Below, in pieces: positions 10,316 to 27,797 of a stretch of DNA of 64,000 bases. The first letter of the stretch is position 1. Every line of letters begins with the position of its first letter. The notes below the pieces were generated by a model. That model had not been told where the DNA came from and did no database searches. It saw only the letters and a program-made list of their open reading frames with translations. Made by a program: the position numbers and the translations under genes. Source of the stretch: Linyphia triangularis (lineage: Eukaryota > Arthropoda > Arachnida > Araneae > Linyphiidae). The stretch is from NCBI GenBank assembly GCA_963978545.1, contig OZ021722.1, positions 39,387,365 through 39,451,364 of the forward strand, read 5' to 3'.

Positions 10316-12172
10316 TCAGGAGATTTGTCTATTTGATTTATTAATGAACTCATTTCTGATGTCCTTAATGTCATCGATAAAACCTGATTCCCTGAGCCAT
10401 TTAATCTGTTCCTTAAGGTCCATCATGTCTGCTATGGTTATATCACTGTTAGGAAGTGTAGTGATATTGTCTTGTTGAGTGTTGTTTTGGTTAATAAAAG
10501 TTCTGGATTCAAATGTTCTATTAACTCTATTGTTATTTGAAATAGGAACTCCTGCTGGAGCTTCCCTGACTCGTTGGGTAAATTTGGGATACATTGGGCA
10601 TGTGGGGCTATTTGAGAAGTGGGGGGTCCCTGACAATTAGCACATGTGGCTGGTGTGTTGTTTGGTTTACTGCAGTCTTTTGTCAAATGTCCTTGTCCAC
10701 ATTTAACACATCTCGGGTTGTGTCTACAGGAACTAGCCAAATGATGGAACCTTTGACACTTAAAACATTGTGTCGGGCCATTCCTGCCTTTATAAGATTC
10801 AACTTCAATTTTGACATTAAGCAAAAATTCACAGTTGTGAATATTTCTACCCTCATCAGCTCTCCTAAGTGTTATAAGAAAAAGGGGCAATTTTCGTCTC
10901 CCTTCTTCCCCAGGTCTGCGTGTATTTAATTGTGTAACTTCAGTTACAGGATAGTTAAGTGCTGTTAGTTCAGCGAATATGTCTTGAATTTCAGTATCGC
11001 TAGGGAGTCCCCTAATGACAGTCTTTATAACCTTTTCAGAAGGTAACGTGTATGAGTGGTAGCACACACCACTAGTGTCTAATGTTTTGGAAATCTGCCT
11101 CTGTGCTAGTTCATTTTTTGCAGTTATGAAAAAGTGGTGATCTCCTTTAACAAGAGCCACGTAATCATCCAAATTTGTGTTGTTTTCTGAAAGGAGCTTG
11201 GTAATATCCTTCCATTTATATTTATCGTCATTTATAATAATTGGAGTAACGTCTATTGGAACCTTTGGGGCAGTTCTACGTTGTGGATTTTAAACCTGTC
11301 TGGTGTTGTTTTTCCTATGTGTCATATTGTGTTGGGTGTATTATTATTGCTAGCAGTAGCCGAAGCGTAAGTTTGAGTTTGGATGAAATCAGAATTGGGT
11401 CCAATTTCAGTTCCCCTATTATTCGAGACCAAGTTGGATACATCCCCTATACCATAGGAAATAGCATTGTCTGAAATAGTGTCCAAATGGACTTGGTTGT
11501 CATTAGATTTGTTTATATCAACTACATCAGAACGATCAGCAGAATGATCTTTATTAGCAGTGCATTCAATATTAGGGATGTCACTGTCCAATCGTGTGCT
11601 AGTGGGAGGGGCTTCAAAAATGCTACTCTGGGAGCTAGTGCCCTCTAGCGGTCGTTCGCGCAAGCTATCAGTTATGGCACTGACTGACTGATGAAAGCTT
11701 GGGAATAGGGGTGAAGTGTGATGTGTATTGAAATCGTCATTTGTGATTTCATTATTCAATTTTGGTTGTTTGCGGTTGCATTCAACTCTGGCAATGGTCC
11801 TACCACTTCTTAAAACTCTAGGAGTGGTTACTGCAGTGCTATCATTACTAGAATTATATTCATCTACAATGTCTGAAATTTGTTCCCCTGACTTATCAAA
11901 GGCTGCATTGCGAAGTAGATCAAATCTATTTGGGGATTCATGTACACTGAGGTCATTCTCATTAACACAATCAGGGAATTGATTGCAATCGGTTTCAATA
12001 TCAGAGGCCTGACTGTGAAGGGACTCTACATCTGAACTGTTAGAATCTGATTCTGATTCATCATTATCATTTGATTTTTCCTGGATGGAATCTATCTGGC
12101 AAAGTTTGTTATTGATAAGGGCGCATTTTTCCCTAACCTGCTCGTTTAAATCTGAGATTTTAAAACTATCAA
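10316..12172 (-). pseudogene. LINE ORF1: gag-like nucleic-acid-binding protein, broken
   Basis: The N-terminal third (about 12172-11322) is open in one frame and is low complexity, rich in Ser, Asn and Asp. The middle frame (11172-10438) contains a domain of the kind preceding the knuckles in Jockey ORF1 proteins, then CCHC knuckles: CFKCQRFHHLASSC, CVKCGQGHLTKDC and the start of a third (CANCQG). A frameshift near 10620 moves the reading to 10636-10316, which supplies the third knuckle and C-terminus. Stops and another frame change separate 11322 from 11172. ORF1 proteins of this clade coat the element RNA. This copy is not translatable as one protein. Confidence 0.8.
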
Positions 12173-12185
12173 TTAAAAGTCCTTA

Positions 12186-12930
12186 AAAAGTCCACTAAGC
12201 TCGCCTATGGCGATATATTAAGATTAAAGAGGGTCTTATCCATTATAAAGAGGGAATGTGAGACCTGAAAGGAAAATTTTTCATTAGGCAAGGGGGGACC
12301 TAAATAAATTGGAACTAACCCAATCCTTCGTACCAAAGGAAATGGGGTCGTACTAGTGGCCTGGCCTAAGCAAGTAGAAATACCGCTTTAGAGCCCAATA
12401 CCACTAGCGGAAAATAGGATTTGTGTTGGGTTCTAGTTAAAATAATTTATTGCATCTGTTCCGGGATCGGCTCCAGATCTCTTCAAAACATCTAATCTTC
12501 AAAACATCAATCCTCAGAGAGGCAGCAGCAGATCAATTGCGGCCTGCTGAATTTAATCAGCAATGCTCTGAAAACAATTGCCCTCCTCAAAAAATGCAGG
12601 GGCCAAATAGGTATGGTGGATTTAAAGGGATAAATCCCAGTATCGCAGGCCAAAAACACTACTTGGTGTACAATTTATCGGCAGTAAAAGTAATCAGAAA
12701 AGTACACGAGGTACATAGGCTTAGCAATGAAATGGTATCTTCTATCATCAGCTCGAAACGACACGTCCTCTCAGGTTGAAAGCTCAGCTCTCCTGAGATC
12801 AATCTCTTCTTCCAAAGATTTGAAAATTACCACTGTTGCCAAAATACCTTCCATATGCTGCATTTAACCTATCTGACGCCACTCTGACTAAAGATTATAA
12901 CAAGTAGAACTGTAGAACAAAGATTATATG
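12186..12930. other. Possible LINE 5' UTR or unrelated sequence
   Basis: It is slightly more GC-rich than its surroundings and continuous with the LINE, so on the minus strand it may be 5' UTR. A plus-strand frame at 12450-12779 shows no domain and is probably chance. I saw no terminal duplication that would fix the LINE 5' boundary. Confidence 0.35.
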
Positions 12931-12935
12931 GTACA

Positions 12936-13127
12936 TAGTTTATTCCCCAGCTTGCTGGGGTTTAAAAATTATTTAACCTGTGCTTGAGAATTAAATTCAT
13001 CTCAAATATTGTAACTCACTGATATTGTATATAGTTTATTCCCCAACTTGATGGGGTTTAAAAATATTTAACCTGCGCTTGCGATTTTTAATCCCCTTTT
13101 ATATTACTTACTCATATAGTGAATTCA
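12936..13127. repeat. Two-unit tandem repeat, period 96 bp
   Basis: TAGTTTATTCCCCA(G/A)CTTG followed by TGGGGTTTAAAAAT and TATTTAACCTG(T/C)GCTTG occurs at 12936 and again at 13032. The first unit contains a small inverted pair (CCCCAGC/GCTGGGG). Function unknown. Confidence 0.65.
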
Positions 13128-14153
<1,026 letters not shown>

Positions 14154-14230
14154 AAAGGATAATATATATTTTTTTTCTTTAAATACAATGTACTTGACAC
14201 ATAAAATGTTTTAATTTAAGCAATATTTTA

Positions 14231-14351
14231 TTATGAGTCGAAATCTTCTTTTGTGTCATCCATTGGCGAAGGAATATCGTATATTGGAATGGGAACTGTT
14301 CGGTAACATTTTCGGAAAAGCTTAGCTGTGTGGATAGATAGTGCTTGAAAC
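14231..14351 (-). CDS. Candidate terminal coding exon, possibly of the SLC46-like gene
   Basis: On the minus strand an acceptor (TTTTGCACAG) precedes an open frame of 39 codons that ends in TAA at 14233-14231, directly followed by an AATAAA motif. The peptide reads FQALSIHTAKLFRKCYR, then a Pro/Ile stretch and the acidic end DDTKEDFDS, which looks like a cytoplasmic C-terminal tail. It is on the same strand as, and 4.4 kb downstream of, the transporter exon at 19042-18800. The phases do not join directly (that exon leaves one base, this one needs two), so at least one exon in between is missing. It could instead be chance or another gene. Confidence 0.35.
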
Positions 14352-14683
14352 CTGTGCAAAAGATAATATATTAACTCATGTGGCATTGACAATATACAGC
14401 ATCTTAAATTATAAGTACAACATAGCAATGGTTTTCAAACTTAAAAATTATGTAAGAGCTAGAATGCAAAAGATCCCGGGATCTATCCACGCCAACGCTA
14501 AGCATTCTTTAAAATTATCTCATCAAATTGAGTAAAAATTGAGGCAATCGAGACAGGTATCTTCGTTTCAAATGTAAGGTAATGATCCAAGGTAGCCCAG
14601 CGGTATTGGCCAATGTCGGAAATAGGGGTTCTGGGAAGATAGGTTAATCCATGCCAAAATTCGACCATCGTTCCAAATTATAA

Positions 14684-14716
<33 letters not shown>

Positions 14717-15654
14717 AAACTTGTCAAAATTAGCATAAAACATATTTCTTACCCCTCCATCTAATAAAATATATTTCAATTTTAAAACTCTGCATTAACA
14801 TTTCAAAAATTCCACTATATTTTACCCAGCGTTGAGCGATATTGGCCTGCTTATTTGTGCTACTTGGGTAGAGGCAGTAAATGAAAATACATGCAAGTCA
14901 TTTTAATATTTTATATAACATTTTTCTTCTAATTGAAATTTTTCTTTTAAAAACGTAATAATCCAGAAGATCCTTTTTACATTTCTTGCCTTAGATGCTT
15001 ATATTTTTCTTTTAAACTTATTGTTATGGAACTTTGCTAAAACTTAGTTAAAGGATTAACAAGTTGCAATTATGTTGAGTTCTTCAAAGCTATAGTTACG
15101 TGTCAACCAAAAACAACTGGTTAACGATTACTGTCTGGAAACCAAAAAGTATTTATGCGGGGGGAGGTATTTACAAAAGCTTCTTGAAATAAAAATAGTC
15201 CTTCCAAAATTTACCCTACCTTTACAACAAAGAGAAGAAAGAATTAAAAATATAAAATAATGCGATTGACATCGTTTCAGAGGAAGAAAACAATTAAAAA
15301 GAAGAAAACAAGATTATTTTGGGCGCGTACAACTAACAAAAACGTGCAATTCTCTTTTCTGAATGTGCTCTGTTTTGCTTTATTCTAGAGAAAGTATTAT
15401 AGTTTTTTTATTATTATTATTTATATGATTTGGTCTCATGAAAACTTTTGTATCGGATATTTTGCCACTACAGTGGCTGTTTGAAATTAAATTTCTGTGA
15501 CTTTTCAAATGAATTACAAACGAATATAATGCTATGGTTGTATTATTCCATGAAATGCATTTTTGCAGTTAACAGATTCCCTATCTCTAAATAATAATAA
15601 TAAAAAAAATCCCCTGAAAACCTTCTTTCGGCACCCTGTTATATGGCAAAAGTA
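14352..15654. other. Unassigned AT-rich sequence
   Basis: It holds a T-tract at 14687-14712 and otherwise AT-rich sequence. If 14231-14351 is the last transporter exon, this is intron. I searched the minus strand for the missing last membrane segments of an SLC46 protein and found no convincing exon. Confidence 0.4.
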
Positions 15655-15786
15655 TGTGTAGGTGTCGTGTACAAATGACAGATACACCACCTAGACACTA
15701 GTGGTCACTTTTGTCTAGTGGTTAGCACACCTGTCTTTTCATCTAGGAATCCCTAGTTCGAATCCCCATTAGCGCACATCGCTACA
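15655..15786 (+). repeat. 5' LTR of the miniature element, with tRNA-like boxes
   Basis: 132 bp, TGTGTAGGTGTC to CGCTACA. Box A-like TCTAGTGGTTAGC lies at about 15714-15726 and box B-like AGTTCGAATCC at about 15755-15765. Spacing and sequence resemble a tRNA gene head. Confidence 0.75.
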
Positions 15787-15787
15787 G

Positions 15788-15805
15788 TGGTGACCCGGAC
15801 GTGAT
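15788..15805 (+). promoter_or_regulatory. Primer-binding site, tRNA-Trp type
   Basis: TGGTGACCCGGACGTGAT lies one base after the LTR. It is complementary to the 3' end of eukaryotic tRNA-Trp except for one base (the usual run is CCCCG where this has CCCGG). CsRn1-type Ty3/Gypsy elements use this tRNA, so that clade is a plausible helper. Confidence 0.7.
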
Positions 15806-15971
15806 ATGAACACCCATATTCGAACACATCAGTAGCGCCATCTACTGCACGACTTCTGCACTACCAACTCAGGAAGAAACCTCTAGCGACTCACTGCCAC
15901 ACGCAACGCACTCAACTCACACGCAAACAAATCAATCGTTCACCCCTTCGCGATTCCCTGGGAAGAGGCTA

Positions 15972-16063
15972 TGTGGTGGTCTCATTTACAAATGATAAAC
16001 TAATAGATACAACTTTGATCTAGGAATCTTTGGTTCGACTCCCCGTTAACGCATATAGCTACA
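15972..16063 (+). repeat. 3' LTR of the miniature element
   Basis: 92 bp, TGTGGTGGTC to AGCTACA. It aligns with the 5' LTR at both ends, but an internal stretch of about 40 bp that includes box A is missing. The many differences between the LTRs imply an old copy or a copy formed from diverged parents. Confidence 0.75.
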
Positions 16064-16599
16064 AGTACATTTACCTTCCTTTGTACTTACACGAAAACAC
16101 AAAAGGGTACCACAAGTAAAGTGCAAAGTAAAAAGTAAGAAAAGTCTGGATAAATTCTTCTTCCAAAAATGAAAGAACGCTGTAGGTGACATATGTATCC
16201 AGCGGTCAGGCCAATGGCTTCACTAAAAGAAAGAAATAAGAATGTTCTTCCTGAAACAGAAAAATAAAATATGAAAACTATATTAATTGAAAACTTGAAT
16301 ATTTATCAAAAATTAAAATCCTTTATCAAAATTTTAGTGCATTGGATTTGCATCTTTGGTAATTATTGAATTTCTGTAGCCCTTTCGACCAAAAATTTTG
16401 CAAGTTTAAAATTTAACTATGGGACAGTATATCCCAATAGGAGTATAGTTCCAATCATCTAGGATATTATAATAATAGTCGGATATTTTTCGCAAACACA
16501 CACATAATATATAATCTTGTTTGTAACTGACAAGAAATGCCTGCCATTCGTAATCTGAGAGTATTTCCAAGTCTCCTAATTCATATTTTTATTCCCTAA
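16064..16599. other. Unassigned sequence
   Basis: I saw no gene, splice-flanked frame or repeat boundary here. Confidence 0.4.
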
Positions 16600-17515
<916 letters not shown>

Positions 17516-18799
17516 AAGATATAACTGATTCCTTCTCCTGGGCAAAAAAAAAAAAAAAAAAAAAATCCATTTCAGTAAATACTAAAAATATGCCAAGTAT
17601 ACAGAAATGCCACACAACTAGAGTCAATGATTGGAATGGAAGATTCAATTTTTTTTTTCATATAAGTAGAAAATTTAAGATTTTTTACAAGAAATTAATT
17701 TGAAAAAATACCTAACTATACGAACAAAATTTAAATCACAATTAAGAAATACTCTATTTGTTATGTTGTGCAGCACGTTACATCTAAAATAATAATGTTA
17801 AAATAATATAAAATAATAATAATGTTTTTAGGTTTAGATTGTTTAAAGAATTTAATTTTCAAAATACATGGGGTTGCAAGTGCACCCTCCTGGCGGCGCC
17901 CATGTTAATGTATGCAATAGATGATTGTTTATATTAATTTGTATTAGATGTATCAGCTTTACCTATTTCGTGCGGTTGAACTATTTTCGAAGCAATTGAA
18001 CGAAAAGCGATTGAAGCAAAACTTTTAACTGTTGTCAGTGACAGAGCTGTAAAAGGAAAGAGTTAACTCATAAATTCATTTCGACTTCATTAGTTTCTTT
18101 CAACTAAAAATAACCAGCTTTAGATTTGAAATTAAGATATTGCTATTTTCGACTTAAAGCATTTTATTTTTGGTTTCTAATATAATACTTACCATTTATA
18201 TTTTAATCTAATATATTAAGTTGGTTGACATTTAATAAACAAATATCGATTGTTATAATAACGAAAAATGAGCAGTAACGTTTAGGTAAGACCTTTAAAT
18301 TTCAGATATACGTGAAAATATATACATCATATTTATAATTTTTAACAAGTTTTTTTTTTTTTTTTTTTTTTTTTTGACAATCTTTTTCTACCTTTATACA
18401 TGTTCAAAACTGTTAAATGAAGTTAATTCATTTTAGTGCCTTATGAGTAGAGAGAACATGAAGAGGGTGTTCAATGCAAGGGGACTCCATGTCGGGGATG
18501 CGTCGATGCTTTATTATTAACGTTGTTTTTAAATAATTAATTGGCAACGTATTTTCCAATTTATTCTCAATTGTACAATTAAATACTTAGAATGCAAAGT
18601 TCGTCATGAGAAAATAGTTAAAGAAACGCAGTTAAGAAAAGGCATTGTTGGAAAAAAGGGAACTGCCTCGAATTGGGTCCGGATTCGTATCTCATGTTAG
18701 ATATGTACGTTTGTAAAATTAATCCTCCACCAAAGAGATTTAAAATAATAAATATGGAAGTATGAACGTAATATGTTAAATGAGAAAAATCAATCTTAC
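17516..18799. other. Unassigned sequence downstream of transporter exon 2
   Basis: It contains an A-tract (17547-17565), a T-tract (18349-18375) and no recognised coding exon. If the transporter has further exons, the first would be expected here or further left. I could not identify one. Confidence 0.4.
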
Positions 18800-23138
<4,339 letters not shown>

Positions 23139-23664
23139 AGCTAGTTTTTCTAAATTACAGTGCTTGAGATATCTTTGATTTTGAAAAACCTGTAGCTACT
23201 AACATTTACCCATACAACTATTTCTCATAGCAATACAGTTTGTTACATTGCCAAATATACAGAACTATGAAAATAATTTAAGTAAATTCGTTTAAATAAA
23301 AATCCTTGCATCTGTATAATTTATGTTTTTCTTTATTTAATACACGTGCCTCATTCAGAAATAAAGATAATATCTAAAATCTCTGAAAAAAAGCAATTAA
23401 AACAAAAGTTTTAGTTGCCAGTTGTCTGCAAACTGGCAACAAAATAAAAGTTTTATCCCAAATTTTCAATTGAAAATATTGAGATATATTTTAAGAAAAA
23501 AGTTGTACCGTATCTATCAAGGACTAGAGTTGTGTAACATAGCACAACTTTGAATTACACTTAATATTGGTCACTGCATTTACATTTACCATTGATTATT
23601 GTCATTTACAGATTTTGATTTTATATTTTCATTAATTTAAAGAAAAAATGGGTTAGAACGTGCT
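23139..23664. other. Upstream region of the transporter gene
   Basis: AT-rich. The 5' UTR and promoter of the minus-strand transporter should lie here, but I see no firm TATA box or initiator. Confidence 0.35.
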
Positions 23665-24450
23665 ATACCCCCCCCCCCCCATCACCACTTTTTTTTGACA
23701 ATTTTGAGTCAAGTATGGTAGCTTCGGCATATATGTGGTTCCATTACTACTTGGCATCCGTTTTGGCAAACCAGTAGTTCAAATTCAGTGGTAGTACCAA
23801 TTCAACTTAGCAGCATTTTGCAAAGTCGCCAGGGGGTGAGGGGGGATAGTATAACGCATTTTAACCGAAAAATTGCTAGTTTGACAGTATTTTTGTGAAT
23901 AAGTTTAACATATTGGCGAGGAGGAAAAAAAAAAAAAAAAACACCGCCAAAATAGCGAAATTAGCAGTATGTTTTCGATAAATATTTCCTTATTCTTCCT
24001 TGTAAATGAAACAGAAAATAAACAGATTTCCAAGGGAGGAGAACTCATCTGTGTTAAAAACATTCATATTTTAACTTTTTACGCCTTTATCGCATTTCTA
24101 CGAAAATTTCGGACTTGGGGATATTTAGAGCACCTTAAAAGACATTACCACAGCGATTTCGGTCAAAATTGTTTGAACCACTTTCTGACAATTATTGAGA
24201 AACAAATTTTTCAATATCAGCTACCTATTATGCACATGCACAACTTTGACGAAAATCCCAATGACAGTTACGATGGCCAACACTAACCCGCATACCAAAG
24301 TTGGATATCTTAGGTCAATCGGTTAGGGAACAGTGCTGACCATAGACAAAAGACACATTTCTTAGACTATACTTTTTTGGACTCGGCGCGTTCCAAAACA
24401 TGTAGAAATGGAGACAAAAATATCGAAAAAATTTCCTGGACCTGAGAGGT
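23665..24450 (+). repeat. Dispersed repeat with TTTTACGCC/GAGCACCTTAAAA core, copy 1
   Basis: It shares an ordered series of motifs with 55690-56275: ACCGCCAAAA, TTTTCGATAAATATT, TTTTTACGCCTTTATC, TTTTTAGAGCACCTTAAAA and related TTTAGAGCACCTTAAAA, CAATTTTGACGAAAATC/CAACTTTGACGAAAATC, and a tail with GGTCAATC(G/T)GTT. The left part (23700-23860, TTCCATTACTACTTGGCATCC) is found inverted at 61337-61485 and the tail again at 58655-58800. Non-coding in all copies; class not known to me. Confidence 0.65.
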
Positions 24451-24669
24451 GTACTGACCATAAGGTTGTTCAGTGCAAACACAGGGCCGGTCAATGTAGA
24501 AAATGGGCCGGTTTGGTACACATATTTTTTTTTTTTATTTTTTTTTTTATATAATATAAGTACAGTAAGTAGTTGCTTTCTTAAAAGTATTTTTAAAAAA
24601 CCCACTGTATTAAATCCGAATCCACCAACCTCCTACGTCAGGCAAGGGTCAACAGACTTTTCTGCTCTA

Positions 24670-24846
24670 AAGCTTGGCGTCCACTATCGCTAAGCAGAGC
24701 AGAGCAGATTAGAACGAAGTGGATTAGAACCAATTACAAGGCTGCCAATGTCTACTACAATGGACTTTGACAGCCTTGTAATTGGCTCTAATCCATTCCG
24801 CTTTGCTCTGCTCTACTCTGCTCAACGATAGTGGACATCAAGCTTA
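24670..24846. repeat. Near-perfect palindromic foldback, about 177 bp
   Basis: Two arms of about 74 bp (24671-24744 and 24771-24844) are inverted complements with few mismatches, around a spacer of about 26 bp that itself pairs partly. Outer ends read AAGCTTGGCGTCCAC and GTGGACATCAAGCTT. The arms contain GCAGAGCAGAGCAG. It is probably a foldback MITE. No clear target duplication was found. Confidence 0.8.
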
Positions 24847-25675
24847 TGAGTCAAGCATTCAATAATCAGAATTGCACAATTTTTAGAGTCGCAAAATAAA
24901 TATATGCAATACCAATATATGAGCTTTATTTATTTTTCATAAATAATTCAAGCCAGAACGAACCAAATGTGGCATATCTAATAATAAACTTAGTTGGCCA
25001 ATCACATTAAGTCTGTTTTGATATAAATGGTTTTGAAAAAACGATGGAGAAACATCACAAATAAAATTGTGGGATGGTCCGTTCTGGCACCTAATGCCTC
25101 ATATATTGATGCTTTTGATTTAACAATTGATTTCCTCTTGAGAATGCCCAACTTAAATTGCTGATATTAAAAGGGGAGAATATTAATTGACCAAAAACTT
25201 CGTTTAATGCGTATCGTTTGTATATTCGATCAATGCTAAATAAGGAAGTCCCTCTTTTCTTGAATTTTTATTCCCACTATCAAGAGTTTCTGTGGGATTT
25301 TAATGCTCACTTTTCGAAATTTGACGCACAAATGTTCGTAATGGCACTCTTTGTTTTTATAATAATTTCCAGATTTTTATCAATCAAAAGTTATGGCAAT
25401 TGCAAGCAATGCCTAGCTCTCGGGCATCTACGTCATCAGGCATAAAGTTATCACTAGATTTCCTGTTTTAAGATGCTACAAAAGCTACACACTAGATAGT
25501 ATTCCACTTCATTTTGTCATGAAGTAAACAATTAAACTTGAATCGTTGTTTCTTGTGATAGATACAATTTACTTTCCTATTATAAGAATACGAAGGCATC
25601 GGTCGAGGCCTTTCCCCTATTATCATTACCTTTATTTTATGCTTTAGTCATAATGTTTATTTAACTGCTTTTGCT
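24847..25675. other. Upstream region of METTL4
   Basis: No other gene is visible. The METTL4 promoter and 5' UTR should be here. The METTL4 frame is open upstream of 25676 back to a TAA at 25583-25585 with no other in-frame ATG. Confidence 0.4.
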
Positions 25676-27764
25676 ATGTCTATATTAGTGAAAGATGACA
25701 AAGGATGGTTTATATGCGTCCAAAATTATTTGAGCAATGTTTATAACAGACTTTATGGTGAAAACCCTTCAACTCAACCTTTTAGATTCCGTAAGGAATT
25801 CTTTCAAATCAAAACACCTTACTTGATGAATAGCTCGGCAGTTAATGTGGCTAAAAATAGCTACAGTGAGAGATCCAAAAGAGTAAGTTTCTTCACTACA
25901 AACATATCAATTTCCTCACAATAAAAGAAATATTTTTTTTACGTATGTATTACACCTCTCTCGCTCTTGGTCGCAATAGAAAATATGTTTTATGTAATAA
26001 ATCAAATATGACATTTATTGTATTTTCAGGAAATTTCAAAAATAATAATTATAGTATAGTAATTATGAAAATATGTAGATAGTTTGAATATCAGTAAATT
26101 TTTATTTTTAATTACTAATTTTTGTTAGACTTAATGTATTCTTTGGCACTTGCAATATCAGCATTCTTATTAATTATCCACATTTTATATATTTACTATT
26201 CTTTTTTTTATATAAAAAAGCCATAATGTAAACTACATTTTAAAGTAATTTCAAACAAAAAAAAAATTGGATTTTAATTTTTCTTGATTTGATAAATGAG
26301 ACCACAAGATTGCACAGACTACCAGTAGCAAAAATTTTTGGAGCTTTCTGCAACAAGTGATGAAGCACCAAAATCTTTCTGACAGAATAACATGGGATTT
26401 GCATTGAATATCAATATATTTCAGCATAAACAAGCAATCAATATAGTTAATAATATAAATTAATTAAAAGTAAACTACATACATCATTTCTTATTATTAT
26501 ACTGTGATTTCATATCATTTTAAAAACGTTTTTGCCATTTAAATTTCCTAATTTACAAAAAGAAATAAAGTGTTTTGCAACATGTGTCAGTCATTGTGTT
26601 TTTATAGTGAAAGCATCATACATGCAGAGAAATCTTTGCTTCGTACCAGCGCAGCATCAGAACTGATATATCACTTATGATATTAAAACGTGGTCGTTAT
26701 AACTTTAAGATGATGTAAATTAAATGGATTTCAATTATAAAACAGTAGGAATATTCTTTTTGTATGATTTCAGTGATAATTTATTAGTGTTTCAGAATTT
26801 GTAAAATAATAAACATAACTGGAATAAAAATTTAAATACTGAATGTATAGTTAAACACTTAAATTTGTAAAACAAATTAAATAATATTTTTGTACTTTAT
26901 GATGAAATTTTTAATATATTCAAATGTGATACAAATGCAAAGTTATCAATTAGTAGTCGTACTAATGTTTCCAGTGAAATAACTATGAACTCTATAAGAG
27001 GCATTAAATTCTAGGAATTTATTTTCCAAATGTATTTACAAGTCTCTCTGAATGAAATAAAATTAATGTGTACAACAACAACAAAAAAAAGAGTATTCCA
27101 TTAAAAATAATATATTTATCTTATTTCTGATGAATCAAATGATTTAGCTTTAGATAACAAAACACGCTTTGGAAAACAATTTTGTAAAACGAAAATGCAA
27201 TCTATTCAACCTTACAGGAAGTGGTTTTTGCTGTGCATCGTGTTTTAGTTTGGAGAATCTTCTGCTTTTTCTATTGCTGCCTCAAAAAATTTAACTGTAT
27301 TTATTTTTCCAAAATAACTGTAAAATGACAACAGTTCAAAAATTAGAATGTATAATAAGTTTCTGTTCATAGTTATTGTTATTTTTGTAGAACTAATTCC
27401 AATTCTATGTTGTTAGTTTATCTCTAAAAACTGTTTGTACCTGCCAAAAAAAGTGTGTGTGTGAGAGTGTTAACATTCGTAACCAAACACTCATCAAGGT
27501 TTTTTTTACATCCATTTACTTTTTTTTTTTAATTTAAAAACTTCTTTTTGCTTAACATATCCTTAAATAAAAGTACTTTAGACTAATTTTTCAATGCACA
27601 CTAATAATATAATATTTTTCTATTTAAGAGAAGGGATAAAAAAAGAAAGAAAAATGATGTCCTTCAGAAAAAAAGTCCTTATTTCAACTCAAGTGTGAGA
27701 AAATTATTTTTAAACTTTCTTCAATTGTATATTTTGTGGACTTAATTATTAAACTGATGTATTT

Positions 27765-27797
<33 letters not shown>

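Larger units (their letters stand above)
7063..12185 (-). mobile_element. Jockey-like non-LTR retrotransposon (LINE), degraded
   Basis: In minus orientation it has an ORF1 with CCHC knuckles (about 12172-10316), an ORF2 with endonuclease and reverse transcriptase (about 10300-7620), a 3' UTR with short tandem repeats, and a poly(A) tail seen as about 30 T at 7063-7092. ORF1 and ORF2 overlap or abut, as usual in the Jockey clade. Frameshifts near 8100 and 10620 and a stop at 10246-10248 make it non-functional. The 5' end is uncertain: the open frame starts just after a stop near 12172, and 12186-12930 could be 5' UTR. I could not find a target duplication. Confidence 0.85.
15655..16063 (+). 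mobile_element. Miniature LTR retrotransposon (TRIM) with tRNA-like LTR
   Basis: A 409-bp element with terminal direct repeats 15655-15786 and 15972-16063, both starting TGTG and ending GCTACA, and a perfect 4-bp target duplication AGTA (15651-15654, 16064-16067). One base after the first repeat is TGGTGACCCGGACGTGAT, matching with one mismatch the complement of a tRNA-Trp 3' end, a typical primer site. A purine-rich GGGAAGAGG (15960-15968) lies just before the second repeat. The internal part is only 185 bp and has no gag or pol. The first repeat contains a tRNA-like head: TCTAGTGGTTAGC (box A) and AGTTCGAATCC (box B). The second repeat has lost about 40 bp including box A but retains box B. 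Mobility would need enzymes from another element. Confidence 0.8.

Noticed and set aside
12450..12779. A 109-residue plus-strand frame as a gene
   Set aside because: No domain or splice context; it lies in the likely LINE 5' region on the other strand.
15714..15780. A functional tRNA gene on the plus strand
   Set aside because: It lies wholly within the 5' LTR of the miniature element and no acceptor-stem pairing is visible.
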